Shown here one piece after another: positions 44,079-53,009 of a DNA stretch of 64,000 nucleotides. The stretch covers positions 248,001 through 312,000 of the forward strand of contig JBHGBD010000002.1 of assembly GCA_041946825.1 (NCBI GenBank), given 5' to 3'. Every line of letters begins with the position of its first letter. Within the stretch, counting starts at the first letter, position 1. The stretch is from CAZTHM01 sp041946825 (GTDB lineage Bacteria > Acidobacteriota > Terriglobia > UBA7540). The notes under the pieces were generated by a model, which was not told the origin of the DNA, did not search any database, and saw nothing but the letters and a program-made list of their open reading frames with translations. A program made the position numbers and the translations under genes.

Positions 44079-45788
44079 TCACAAGCTTCGAAACTGTTTG
44101 TAAAGAGCTGCCAGCTGATCGGGGCGAACCGCGACATATCCCGGCCCGAGCGACTTAACGATATTCTCCGCCATTTCCATGTGGGTTAGCCAGTTGGCCA
44201 GGAAAACGAAGAGGAACGCCGGCCGCTCGGGCGGCGTCCAGGTCGTAATCTCGTTGAGCGTGAACTTCTCAGCCTCGCGGCGCGACGAAGGCGTGAAAGT
44301 CAGGACGTAGGGCGGCCGATTGATAGCCCGGAAAACCGGCACGCCGCCAACCTCCGTCGCCAAATTGGCGAATGTCGTCTCATCGGTGCGGCCGTAGTTC
44401 GAGAAGACTCCTCTGATCCCGGACATCGCCGCGATACTGGCGAGCCGTTCAGGGCGCATTTCCTGATAAGTGGAGATCACCGACGCGTCGATGCGCGCGC
44501 GGTAGATCGCCGAGAGGCGAAGATAATCGCGCCATATCGCCTCGCGCTGCTCAGGGGGATAGCCTTCAGCGTAACTCGCCTCGTGGATGTATCCGGCGCC
44601 GGTCAGGGCGTTCACAAAACAATCACCAGGGCGTGCATGCTTATAGTAGTAATCCAGAATGTCGGGCTGCCCGTCGAAAGCCGTCGAACCGAGCTGCCAG
44701 CCGATGGGCACGCTGCCGTGTTTCGGGTCATCAAAGAGTTTTCGATAGTAATGCCGCTGGAAATTCCACCCGTCCCCGTCTGACCGGATGAAGGTGAAGT
44801 ACACTTTGTCGCGCTGCAGGGTGAAGGGCGGAATCGTCTGCTTCAGCGTGGCCGTCGTTCCGGAATGGACGGAGAGGTTGCCGACCGTCGGCGAGTAGGC
44901 GTCGAAGGCGGTGCAAGGCGTAAACTTGGCGCACTCGCTCGAAAGCCGCACGCCGAGGGTCTCGCCGATCCCCGCTTCCTTGTCCCCGCTGTTGGGCCAG
45001 CCGAAGCACGGGATGTTGGGCGGCCACTGCATCATTATGTCGCGGGCAAATTCCATCTCTTCGTCGGACGAGGCTTTGGGATTTTTCGCGACATCATTGG
45101 GGGCGGCGATCCAGAGGATTGGAATCTTGAATTCCACCAGATAATCCCGCAGGGCGACTTCGCGCGGGGCGAGTATGGAAACGGCGCGTCGTGACAGGTG
45201 TTGGCCGAAACGCTCAAACGCCCAGCGATAGGCGTCGACATCTTTCTTCCATTCCAATTTCCGCAAGTCCAGTCCGCTGGCGGGTAACTCCGGGCTGCCA
45301 TTCATCGCGAGCTTGAACAGCGGGGCGATGCTGGGGGTCGCGACTAAACCGTCGTGAACACCTGCCAGCATCGTGGCCACGTTGATGCTGGCGGGAACTT
45401 CGGGGTCGGTAAGAAACAGGCGCGAAACCTCCGGCAGGAAACGCTCGAAGACTTCGCCGATTTCGAGCCACTTGATGTCATCCACATCTCCGCGCTCGCG
45501 CAGCCAATCGAGCCAGAGTTCGTCGTAGCGGTCGTGGATGAGGTAGAGACGTGGCTGCGAGCGGTTTACGATGCCCTGCAGGCAGGACAGCGTTAGCCGC
45601 ATGTCCCAGGCAAAGGACGTGAGGTCCCCGGTGTGAAAGGCAAAGAGGTTCCGCGCCGGCGGGCGCGACTTGGGACAGATGTGGAAATCTTCTTCCGGTG
45701 CGGCATTCAACTCGCGCGGCAGCAGCAGACCGCCAAGGGCGGCCGCCGAGGTTCCTACGAATTCCCTGCGCGTAATGCGGAAAGGCAT
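44079..45788 (-). CDS. GxGYxYP-family protein (putative glycoside hydrolase), Tat-exported
   Basis: 569 residues with a Tat signal (RRREFVGTSAAALGGLL-like, TRREFVGTSAAA). The C-terminal domain carries FIRSDGDGWNF (~334-343) and GAGYIHEASY (397-406), in the place of the family signature GxGYxYP, here with His-Glu for Tyr-Pro. The family is assumed to contain hydrolases, but no member function is certain to me. It lies upstream of the PL26-like gene on the same strand and downstream of the two exported paralogues. Confidence 0.65.
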   Translation of the reverse strand: MPFRITRREFVGTSAAALGGLLLPRELNAAPEEDFHICPKSRPPARNLFAFHTGDLTSFAWDMRLTLSCLQGIVNRSQPRLYLIHDRYDELWLDWLRERGDVDDIKWLEIGEVFERFLPEVSRLFLTDPEVPASINVATMLAGVHDGLVATPSIAPLFKLAMNGSPELPASGLDLRKLEWKKDVDAYRWAFERFGQHLSRRAVSILAPREVALRDYLVEFKIPILWIAAPNDVAKNPKASSDEEMEFARDIMMQWPPNIPCFGWPNSGDKEAGIGETLGVRLSSECAKFTPCTAFDAYSPTVGNLSVHSGTTATLKQTIPPFTLQRDKVYFTFIRSDGDGWNFQRHYYRKLFDDPKHGSVPIGWQLGSTAFDGQPDILDYYYKHARPGDCFVNALTGAGYIHEASYAEGYPPEQREAIWRDYLRLSAIYRARIDASVISTYQEMRPERLASIAAMSGIRGVFSNYGRTDETTFANLATEVGGVPVFRAINRPPYVLTFTPSSRREAEKFTLNEITTWTPPERPAFLFVFLANWLTHMEMAENIVKSLGPGYVAVRPDQLAALYKQFRSL

Positions 45789-45818
45789 GTTGGTTCCTCG
45801 GTCCCGGCTCCGCTCATG

Positions 45819-45901
45819 GTCATACCCGCGAAACTTGCCCCCACGAAGGGTGGCAGCGGGAATCGAGTTAGACCGTGGATCCCCGCAAACGCGGGGATGA
45901 C
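45819..45901. repeat. MITE-like foldback with GTCATNCCCGC ends
   Basis: Begins GTCATACCCGC (45819-45829) and ends GCGGGGATGAC (45891-45901), inverted copies with one mismatch. An internal perfect hairpin ATCCCCGC-AAAC-GCGGGGAT spans 45879-45898. It lies in the gap between two co-oriented genes. No coding capacity. Confidence 0.55.
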
Positions 45902-45945
45902 CGGCAATTGCCTTGCTCGCGCACCAATGGGCTGGCGCGCGGCCT

Positions 45946-47097
45946 TTACTGCGCTGGGGGCTTCTCGCCGGGTTTGAGGAAAGTGATCTTCTTGCGCGAC
46001 AGCCCAGCCATGAAGAATCTTCCCTCGCGGCCTACCACTTTATCCGTCTCGCCCTTTTTCGTGCCGATGACTTCGGGATACCAGCCGTTTTCAAGCTTGG
46101 TTCGCGAGAGCGGCGCACCCGCCTGGGTCGCCTGAATCTGGCGGCGGTCGAGGATTCTCTTCGGCTTGCTCCAGCCAGTGGGATCCCCGACATCGCGATT
46201 GAAGCTGACGTAAATCCCTTCCTGGTTCAGCCGGGTATCGATAGCGCGGTTCAGGAACATGACGTACGTGTTCAAGTACGTATTCCAATGGATGGCAGGT
46301 CCCCAAAACATTGTTCCATCGGCGCGGTGATAGTCGATCTCGGAAGGAAATACCGGCGTGACGTGGCCCCAAAGCGCGGGCTCATTCCATCCGCCTTTGT
46401 ACCACTTCATGACTTTGCCGGAAGGATTCTTCCGATCGGCATAGCGCATGCGGGCCGCCCAGACGCCCTGCTCGTCCGGGCTCGAGTCGTAGCTGGTCCC
46501 GTAGAAGTAGAAGTATTCCTTTTTTTCATCCAGGTACAAAACGAAGTCGCCGGTTCCGCCCACGTCCCACGGGCTCGCCGAGTCACAGCGCACGGCGCAG
46601 GGGCGCGCCTCGATGATGAAACCCAGGTCTTCCCACGTCGCGCCGTTATCGCGCGAGCGGAGCCAGCCGATCTTGGGCATCGTGGGGAGATGATTGTTCG
46701 AAAAGCACACGGCGTCGAGTTCGTAGTGATAAGCGCCGTAGAGAACTCCGTCCGACTCGTCTTTCCACGTGGCCTCGATCCAGATGTAGAGCTTGTCGTT
46801 TAAATCGCCGAGCCTGGTTGGAACGCGGGTGTTGAGACTGAAAAGATCGGGGCCGGAATTCTGGTGGGGATGGCCATAGGAATTGAAGACGTAGAGCCTG
46901 TCGCCGTCCCAATGAGCGGGGCTGTTGGAGTCAACCCCGGTGATGAGGATCTCCGGCGCGTCAGTGAAGAATACGGAAGGAAGATCTTCCTCCTTCGACG
47001 GCATGACATTGCCGGGGGGGCGCTTCTCGGCAAACACGATTGTCGCCGCAAGCGTCAACAGGAGAATGGCAGTCGTCGATTGGGCAAATCTTCTCAT
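45946..47097 (-). CDS. Exported propeller-like protein, paralogue A, function unknown
   Basis: About 383 residues from the ATG at 47097 with a signal peptide (TTAILLLTLAATIVFAEK). It shares with its neighbour at 47257 long stretches of near identity such as LYVFNSYGHP, IEATWKDE, GYHY-type LYGAYHYE, NNGATWEDLGFII, EKKEYFYFYGTSYD and FWGPAIHWNTYL. The spacing of Trp/Asp-rich turns suggests a beta-propeller, as in sialidases or GH43, but I recognise no catalytic set. Context suggests polysaccharide binding or cleavage. A second start at 47181 is possible but adds a basic stretch before the signal. Confidence 0.7.
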   Translation of the reverse strand: MRRFAQSTTAILLLTLAATIVFAEKRPPGNVMPSKEEDLPSVFFTDAPEILITGVDSNSPAHWDGDRLYVFNSYGHPHQNSGPDLFSLNTRVPTRLGDLNDKLYIWIEATWKDESDGVLYGAYHYELDAVCFSNNHLPTMPKIGWLRSRDNGATWEDLGFIIEARPCAVRCDSASPWDVGGTGDFVLYLDEKKEYFYFYGTSYDSSPDEQGVWAARMRYADRKNPSGKVMKWYKGGWNEPALWGHVTPVFPSEIDYHRADGTMFWGPAIHWNTYLNTYVMFLNRAIDTRLNQEGIYVSFNRDVGDPTGWSKPKRILDRRQIQATQAGAPLSRTKLENGWYPEVIGTKKGETDKVVGREGRFFMAGLSRKKITFLKPGEKPPAQ

Positions 47098-47138
47098 GAC
47101 TTCCGGCCTGAAGCGCCCTCGTATAAGCCGCGAGACGC

Positions 47139-47220
47139 CGTCAACCTGAGCCCGCCGCGGCGGGCGAAGGGCCTTTTTCATTTCGAAATGCGGAGATTCT
47201 TCGCTTCGCTCAGAATGACA
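47139..47220. repeat. MITE-like element (TGTCATCCTGAG family)
   Basis: Left end CGTCAACCTGAG (47139-47150), right end CTCAGAATGACA, which reads TGTCATTCTGAG on the other strand: nine of twelve bases match. The interior has CCCGCCGCGGCGGGCGAAGG and CTTCGCTTCGCTCAG. The same left end opens the element at 24851. Confidence 0.55.
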
Positions 47221-47256
47221 CTGAGTTCCGCCGGTGATACAACGGCGTTATAGCGG

Positions 47257-48513
47257 TTACTCCTTCTCCCCCGGCTTCAAAAAAGTGATTTCCAGCTTCG
47301 ACATTCCGGTCATAAAGAACCGGCAAGTGCGCCCGCACAGCTTGTCGGTTTCGCCTTTCTCGATGCCGATAACCTGCGGGTACCAACCGCTCGATAGCGT
47401 GTCCGCGATGACCGTCCCATCATTTGCGGGACGGAGTTCGCCGTAATAGACGCCGCGCGGGACGAGCAGCATATCGTCAACAACTTTCCCCACCGTGGTC
47501 GCCTTCAGAATTCCCTCGCGGTCGAGAATCATCTGCGGCTTGCTCCAGCCGCTCGGGTCGCCGAGATCGCGGTTGTAGCTGATATAAATGCCATCCTCGG
47601 TCAGCTTGGTATCGACGGCGTGGTTGAGCACCATCACATACATTTGCAGATACGTATTCCAATGGATCGCCGGGCCCCAGAACATCGCGCCGTTGGGCTT
47701 GTGGTAATCGCGGTCGGCAGGAAAGACCGGTGTCAGGTGACCCCAGATGCCGGGCTCGCTCCACGCGCCGTTGTGCCACTTCATGACCTTGCCGGCGGGA
47801 TTATCGCGGTCGGAATATTTCAGGCGCGCGACGAAGACTCCCTGCTCGGCGATGTCGGGATCGTAGCTGGTACCGTAGAAATAGAAATATTCCTTCTTCT
47901 CATCGAGCAGAAAGACGAAGTCGCCCGTCCCGCCCGAATCCCACGGACTGGCGCTCTGACAGTTGATCCGGCATGGGTTGGCGGAGATGATGAACCCAAG
48001 ATCTTCCCAGGTGGCGCCGTTGTTGTTGGAGCGAATCCAGCCGATGCGCGGCGCCGTCAGGATGTGCGAGTTGGAAAAGCAGATGGTGTCCGGCTCATAA
48101 TGATAGGCGCCGTACAGCGTGCCGTCCTCGTCCTTCCACGTCGCCTCAATCCAGAGGTTCATCTTGTTGTTCTGGTAGCCGAGATCAACGTAGATGCGCT
48201 TGCCGAGATGCTCGATGTCGGGCCCGGAAGTCCGCCAAGGATGCCCGTAGTTGTTGAAGAGGTAAAGCACGTCGCCGTCCCAGTGCAGGGGGTTGTTGGA
48301 ATCGGCTTCGTGCAACAAACTGCGCTCCGGAACTTCCACCCCCGGCATCTGGATGAGCGCCGCGGGACGAAGGACAACAGAGGGAAGGGTCCTCGATTCC
48401 GGAGCCGGCGCCACGGCGGGAGATTCAGCTGGCAGGCCGTTGATCGCCGCCGAGCAAATGAATGGCATTGTCGCAAAAAGGATGGCGCCAGAGAATTGGG
48501 TCAATCGCCGCAT
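47257..48513 (-). CDS. Exported propeller-like protein, paralogue B, function unknown
   Basis: About 418 residues from the ATG at 48513 (signal FSGAILFATMPFICSAA). It is a close paralogue of the protein at 45946 over almost the whole length: HWDGDVLYLFNNYGHP, NLWIEATWKDEDGTLYGAYH, GWIRSNNNGATWEDLGFI, KKEYFYFYGTSYDPD and MFWGPAIHWNTYLQ. It has an insertion near the C-terminus (VGKVVDDMLLVPRGVYYGEL) that paralogue A lacks. The two likely arose by tandem duplication, and palindromic elements flank both. Substrate unknown. Confidence 0.7.
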   Translation of the reverse strand: MRRLTQFSGAILFATMPFICSAAINGLPAESPAVAPAPESRTLPSVVLRPAALIQMPGVEVPERSLLHEADSNNPLHWDGDVLYLFNNYGHPWRTSGPDIEHLGKRIYVDLGYQNNKMNLWIEATWKDEDGTLYGAYHYEPDTICFSNSHILTAPRIGWIRSNNNGATWEDLGFIISANPCRINCQSASPWDSGGTGDFVFLLDEKKEYFYFYGTSYDPDIAEQGVFVARLKYSDRDNPAGKVMKWHNGAWSEPGIWGHLTPVFPADRDYHKPNGAMFWGPAIHWNTYLQMYVMVLNHAVDTKLTEDGIYISYNRDLGDPSGWSKPQMILDREGILKATTVGKVVDDMLLVPRGVYYGELRPANDGTVIADTLSSGWYPQVIGIEKGETDKLCGRTCRFFMTGMSKLEITFLKPGEKE

Positions 48514-48565
48514 CGTCGCTCTGATGAAGTTTACGAAAATGAGTGACAAGGCCGCTGCAGTTGCC

Positions 48566-48692
48566 CCCTCACCCACCCCGATGGACTGCATCGGGGTTCC
48601 CCCTCTCCCTGAAGGCGAGGGCCATTGATCCAGATACTCCGGCCCTCTCCCTTGCTGGGAGAGGGTGGTCGCCGTAGGCGACCGGGTGAGGG
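48566..48692. repeat. Foldback element with CCCTCACCC ends
   Basis: Begins CCCTCACCC (48566-48574) and ends GGGTGAGGG (48684-48692), perfect inverted repeats. Inside is a hairpin with 9-bp arms CCCTCTCCC-TTGCT-GGGAGAGGG (48643-48665). It lies just upstream of paralogue B and has no coding capacity. Confidence 0.55.
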
Positions 48693-48785
48693 AAAGTTCG
48701 TCACTCTATTCTACGGAATACTCAGCCGATCCGTGGCTACGAACCGTCCAGCATATACGCTACGGATTTCCGCCTGTACAAAATT

Positions 48786-48811
48786 ACGGGCAGGCCGGAA
48801 AGCCTGCCCGT
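48786..48811 (-). terminator. Rho-independent-like terminator after the TonB receptor gene
   Basis: ACGGGCAGGC-CGGAAA-GCCTGCCCGT is a perfect 10-bp stem 45 bases beyond the receptor stop. On the minus strand it is followed by AATTTTG, a short T-run. The same stem type also occurs as a general palindrome in such genomes, so termination is probable, not proven. Confidence 0.55.
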
Positions 48812-48855
48812 CTCTCTCAGCGGCCACTGTCGTTCATCACCCGACGCTTACCCCA

Positions 48856-51800
48856 CTACCACACGAATCGCAAAGAGAACTGCATGCCGCGCGGATCGGT
48901 CTGCACGTTGGTAATCTGGCCAAAGGAGCATCCGAAAACACGGGCATAGTCAGTTTCACCGTTCGGTCCCGGCGGCAGGCACCAATGATTGTCGGGAACA
49001 CCGAGGTTCTGGTGGTTGAAGGCGTTGAAAACATCCCAACGGAAGTTGAAATACTTCGTTTCGCCAAGACGAAAGTCTTTGGCTAGTGACAAGTCAGCAT
49101 TCCAGAAACCCGGCGTGCGCCCGGAGGGTGGCCGCAGCCCGCTATTGCCGAGCTCCCAGTAGGGGTCCACGGTGTTGTAGTCCACAGCGCTTCCATCTGC
49201 ATAGACACCGTTCCAGAGGGCGGTTGACAGATCCTGACTACATCCCCAAGGAGGGCAGAGAGCATTGGCGTTGTACCACCCCTGCTGGCGCTCCTGTAAC
49301 GTCTTGCCGTCCCGGCCGGCCGACAGGTCTCCAATCAGATCGGGCCGACAACTGAGGTACCCATAGGCGCCATCGCATGCCCGGACTGTGTCGAAGAACA
49401 TGGGCACGCCCGACTGGAAATTCCAGTTTTGCGTCAGCTTCCATCCGCCGATAAACGCATTGGACCATCCACCCGCGTTGGCGAAATGGCGGCCCTTGCC
49501 GAAGGGGAGCTCCCAAGTCGCGGCGAAGTTAAAGATATGCGGGGTATCGTCGGGAGAGAGGGCGTCGTACCGGCGAAGATTGTTCAGATCCTCCGCGCGA
49601 GTGTGTCGAGATCCGTCAGCGACCCCGCCGCCAGCCGCTCCGGGAATCCACGAAATGCGTCCCACTCCGCGGTTGCTCTGGGTGACGGGACCGAAGGTGT
49701 TTCCGGCAAGCGCGCCCAAACCGGCACTGACGATGTTCTTGGAGAAAGTGTAGGCGGCTATGAAGTTCAAACCGCGGGAGTATCTCTTCTCAACCCGCAC
49801 CTGCCCCGAATGGTACTTGTTAAATCCGTCCGGTGAGAGCAGAGCCTGAACCGACCACCACTGCGGATAGGGCGCCAGAGCATACCATCCGGAACACTGC
49901 ACGAGGTTGGGGTCATACCAGCGCCCGCAATCGTAAATCCCATCCATGGATGGGTCGACGGTGTACGTGTAAAGGTCGATGTCGTATCGGACGCGCTGCA
50001 TGTCCGCCTTCGACACTTCGTTGATGTTCCGGATTTCATCGCCCAGGAGGTGGGAGCCGTGACTCCCCACATACCCGGCACTGACAATTATGTCGCCGGG
50101 GAGTTCGCGCTGGATGAACAGACTCCACTGTTGGATGTAGGGGTCGTGTTCCGATTTGATAAATCCGTACACGTTCGATTGAGTGCCGACGAACTGAAAG
50201 TCATTGGTTCGATTGGCAGTCAAATCCGGAAAATCCAGCGATGGCGCGCCCTGGCTCAGAGTCCAGGAGGGGGTCATGTAGAAGTAGTCTGTGACCGGGG
50301 TGCTGACGGGGACGTACGATCCCAGCGTGCTGAAGGCGCCGTTCCCTTGTCCGAACGCCGCCGACATGCTGTTGCTGTAAATCAGACCATAACCCCCGCG
50401 AATCACCGTCTTCGAGCTGCCCCCTGGCGACCAGGCGAACCCGATCCTGGGGCCAACGCTATTCTTGTTCGCGGGGAAGACATTCCGGTCAGGATGGTTC
50501 GCCGAACCCATGTAGTAGATCCGCCCCGGGTAGTTCACTTCGGGATTCTTGGTTCCAAGGTCGAAATTGGCCAGCATGTCGTGCCGCTCACGAATCCAGC
50601 CGTATACGTCGTAACGCACCCCGATGCTGAGGGTCAGGCTCTTGTTGACCCTAAAATCGTCCTGGATATAGGCCGCGTAGTCATCGTTTGTCTGCCAGGG
50701 AGAGTATTGAACAGCGGAACTGCCCCCGCCCTGCCCCACGACGCCCAGCAGGAACTCCGCCAAGCCGCTTCCTCCCGCCCAGGTGTCGGGGTTGTTACTG
50801 AGATAGCCGTCGAACCCGATTCGGTAGCCTGCCGGTGAAGATCCCCAAAGGTTGTTTCTTCGGAATGAAAAGCCGCCCTTCAACGTGTGGCGGCCCAAGA
50901 TCTTGGTCAGGCTCTCACTCAGAGTATAGGCCTGCTGACCAGTGCTGGAGTTTTGATAGGCGACCGGGCCGAATTGAAAATAGTCGTTGACGTTGAAGAA
51001 GGCGATGGTCGGCACCTCCTGGCCCGGGGAGAAAAGCCAGAAGTTCAAGTCCTTGACCCGATCCTGGACCTGGCTGTTTTGGGTCACTTCCTCCAAGTTG
51101 GGCCTGGCCACGAGATTCTGGCGCCCGAACGAAAAACGGAGTTCGTTGACGAGCGTCGGCGTGAATGTCGTGGTGAGGCCGAGGATCGCCAGTTGGTTTC
51201 GCGTATCGTAAGGGTTGGCTCCCGCGGCGCCGGTGCCTGTCTGAGCGCTGGGCCCATTCCACGGGTAGCGATAGTTCGTATAGTAGCTGGGATTGAACAG
51301 CCAGGACGCGAAGAGACGGTTCCTGTCACTAATATTGTGATCCACTTTCACCGAAGCGTTGTGGGTCGTCATGCTGCTGCCCACGGCGCCCAGATAATTG
51401 TTGCAATAGATTCCGCAGGGCGAAAGGGGATCACTGAAATTGGGATTGGGGATGGAATCCAGGTAGAACTTGGCCAGGGGGTCGATCCGGTCCGTAGGAA
51501 CAACCGGGGTGATAAACGGGTCCCTGTCAAACCAGCCCTTGGCATCATTCCACACCGTCGTCGCCGGGTCATAGATGCAGTTGGTTATGCCATTGGCGGG
51601 ATCGCAAGTGTCGGCGAATCTCGGGTCACCTCGGAAGTCACCATTACGCTCGTTAGCCACTGGGACCGTTAAGATGCGGTTCTGCCGCTGGTGCAGAAAC
51701 GAAACGTCTTCCGAAACGAAGAAAAATGTTCTGTTCCGGCCGTCATATACGCCGGGAATGTAAATCGGGCCGCCCAGCGTGCCGCTGAAATCGTTCCAGT

Positions 51801-52698
51801 TTGACCACGGTTGCAGGAAGGGTTCGCCGTTCGCGTCCCGCCGCGCAAAGGGGTTCGTGGAGCTGAAAACGGAGTTGCGGTTAAGAACCGAACCCGACCC
51901 GTGCAGCTCGTTGGTGCCGGATTTGAGCACCACGTTGACCACCATGCCGCTGGTGCGGCCGTATTCCGCCGCGAGACTATTCTGCACAAGATTGAACTCC
52001 TGGACGGCGTCAGGCGAGGGATTGACCGTGGCGGCTTCCGCGCCGACCGTCGCGTTCAGCGCACCTTCCAGGAACCAGGCATTGGCGCCCGCTTGACCGC
52101 CGTTCGAGCTCACGCTCGAACCGACCAGGTGGAGCGGATCAGGGAATCCCCCAAATTGACTGTTGGACCCAAAGACCGCGCCGGAAGGGCCGCTTGATTG
52201 AACGACGCCCGGGAAGAGTTGCACCAGCGTCTGGATGTCGCGTCCCTGAAGGGGAAGATTATCGAGATAACGACGACTCACCCCGGAACTGAAGTTCGAG
52301 GATGTTGTCTCCACCAGCTGCGCTTGCGCGCTCACCTCGACACTCTGCGCCGTCGCCCCGACTTTCAGTTCTGCGTCGGTGGTGACAGTGGCGCCCGCCC
52401 CTACCGCGACGTCTTTGATGTCGAGCGGACTGAAGCCTTGAGCCTCGATGCGCACAGAGTACTTGCCCGGCACGAGCTCGGCCGCCAAATAGAACCCCGC
52501 CGAGTTCGTCACCAGGTCGATCGCCACCCCGGTGTCTGCGTTCCGCACGACAATCTTCGCGCCCGGCACTACCGCCCCTTGCGGGTCAGTGACCGTCCCG
52601 CGAATGGCCCCGCGGTCCAGCGAAGCCATCAGTTGACTGGTTACGAGTAGGGCAGCCGCAATAGCTGCCGAGACTGCAGGAAGGCGATTGCTACGCAT
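48856..52698 (-). CDS. TonB-dependent receptor, Oar-like (carboxypeptidase-regulatory-like N-terminus)
   Basis: Outer-membrane receptor of 1280 residues. A signal peptide is followed by a CarboxypepD_reg-like domain (IRGTVTDPQGAVVPGAKIVV, ~33-110), a plug with LPLQGRDIQTLVQLFPGVV (~148-166), and a long beta-barrel that ends in RGMQFSLRFVW, with a terminal aromatic residue as expected for barrel insertion. Receptors of this type are very common in Acidobacteriota and take up oligosaccharides or other large ligands. The ATG has AGGGGAG nine bases upstream. It has its own tandem-operator promoter and a terminator-like stem downstream. Confidence 0.92.
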   Translation of the reverse strand: MRSNRLPAVSAAIAAALLVTSQLMASLDRGAIRGTVTDPQGAVVPGAKIVVRNADTGVAIDLVTNSAGFYLAAELVPGKYSVRIEAQGFSPLDIKDVAVGAGATVTTDAELKVGATAQSVEVSAQAQLVETTSSNFSSGVSRRYLDNLPLQGRDIQTLVQLFPGVVQSSGPSGAVFGSNSQFGGFPDPLHLVGSSVSSNGGQAGANAWFLEGALNATVGAEAATVNPSPDAVQEFNLVQNSLAAEYGRTSGMVVNVVLKSGTNELHGSGSVLNRNSVFSSTNPFARRDANGEPFLQPWSNWNDFSGTLGGPIYIPGVYDGRNRTFFFVSEDVSFLHQRQNRILTVPVANERNGDFRGDPRFADTCDPANGITNCIYDPATTVWNDAKGWFDRDPFITPVVPTDRIDPLAKFYLDSIPNPNFSDPLSPCGIYCNNYLGAVGSSMTTHNASVKVDHNISDRNRLFASWLFNPSYYTNYRYPWNGPSAQTGTGAAGANPYDTRNQLAILGLTTTFTPTLVNELRFSFGRQNLVARPNLEEVTQNSQVQDRVKDLNFWLFSPGQEVPTIAFFNVNDYFQFGPVAYQNSSTGQQAYTLSESLTKILGRHTLKGGFSFRRNNLWGSSPAGYRIGFDGYLSNNPDTWAGGSGLAEFLLGVVGQGGGSSAVQYSPWQTNDDYAAYIQDDFRVNKSLTLSIGVRYDVYGWIRERHDMLANFDLGTKNPEVNYPGRIYYMGSANHPDRNVFPANKNSVGPRIGFAWSPGGSSKTVIRGGYGLIYSNSMSAAFGQGNGAFSTLGSYVPVSTPVTDYFYMTPSWTLSQGAPSLDFPDLTANRTNDFQFVGTQSNVYGFIKSEHDPYIQQWSLFIQRELPGDIIVSAGYVGSHGSHLLGDEIRNINEVSKADMQRVRYDIDLYTYTVDPSMDGIYDCGRWYDPNLVQCSGWYALAPYPQWWSVQALLSPDGFNKYHSGQVRVEKRYSRGLNFIAAYTFSKNIVSAGLGALAGNTFGPVTQSNRGVGRISWIPGAAGGGVADGSRHTRAEDLNNLRRYDALSPDDTPHIFNFAATWELPFGKGRHFANAGGWSNAFIGGWKLTQNWNFQSGVPMFFDTVRACDGAYGYLSCRPDLIGDLSAGRDGKTLQERQQGWYNANALCPPWGCSQDLSTALWNGVYADGSAVDYNTVDPYWELGNSGLRPPSGRTPGFWNADLSLAKDFRLGETKYFNFRWDVFNAFNHQNLGVPDNHWCLPPGPNGETDYARVFGCSFGQITNVQTDPRGMQFSLRFVW

Positions 52699-52814
52699 GG
52701 ATCGTGCTCCCCTTTCGTTCTGAATCCCACATCCGACGGTACGCGCTTAAATGAAGCTGGAAGTTGATCGCTGCTCACACCAGATTGCGTGCATGGTTAA
52801 GGTTCGTCGGACGG

Positions 52815-52877
52815 ACTATAGGCGTGACAATTCCGCCTGTCAAGTGAAATATTTCACTAATATGAGAAAGCTTTCAC
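52815..52877 (-). promoter_or_regulatory. Tandem-operator promoter of the TonB receptor gene
   Basis: On the minus strand: GTGAAAGCTTTCTC (52864-52877), then 20 bases on the perfect palindrome GTGAAATATTTCAC (52844-52857), then directly TTGACA (52838-52843), 17 bases, and TATAGT (52815-52820). Start near 52808, leader about 110 bases. It is the best example of the shared layout. Confidence 0.72.
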
Positions 52878-53009
52878 AAAACAGTCCCCGCTCCTCGAGA
52901 TCCGAGAGCTCATATACACCTCAACAAATTAGGACGAGCCACGACGATTAATTTACAGTGCCGGGAAAAGCCTGATGGCCTGTGAGGGGACGGATGACTT
53001 AATTACCGA
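52878..53009. other. Middle of the divergent receptor/enolase control region
   Basis: This 132-base stretch separates the two divergent tandem-operator promoters. It contains TCGAGATCCGAGAGCTC-like partial palindromes near 52893-52911 but nothing that I can assign. No gene is seen between 52699 and 53159. Confidence 0.35.
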
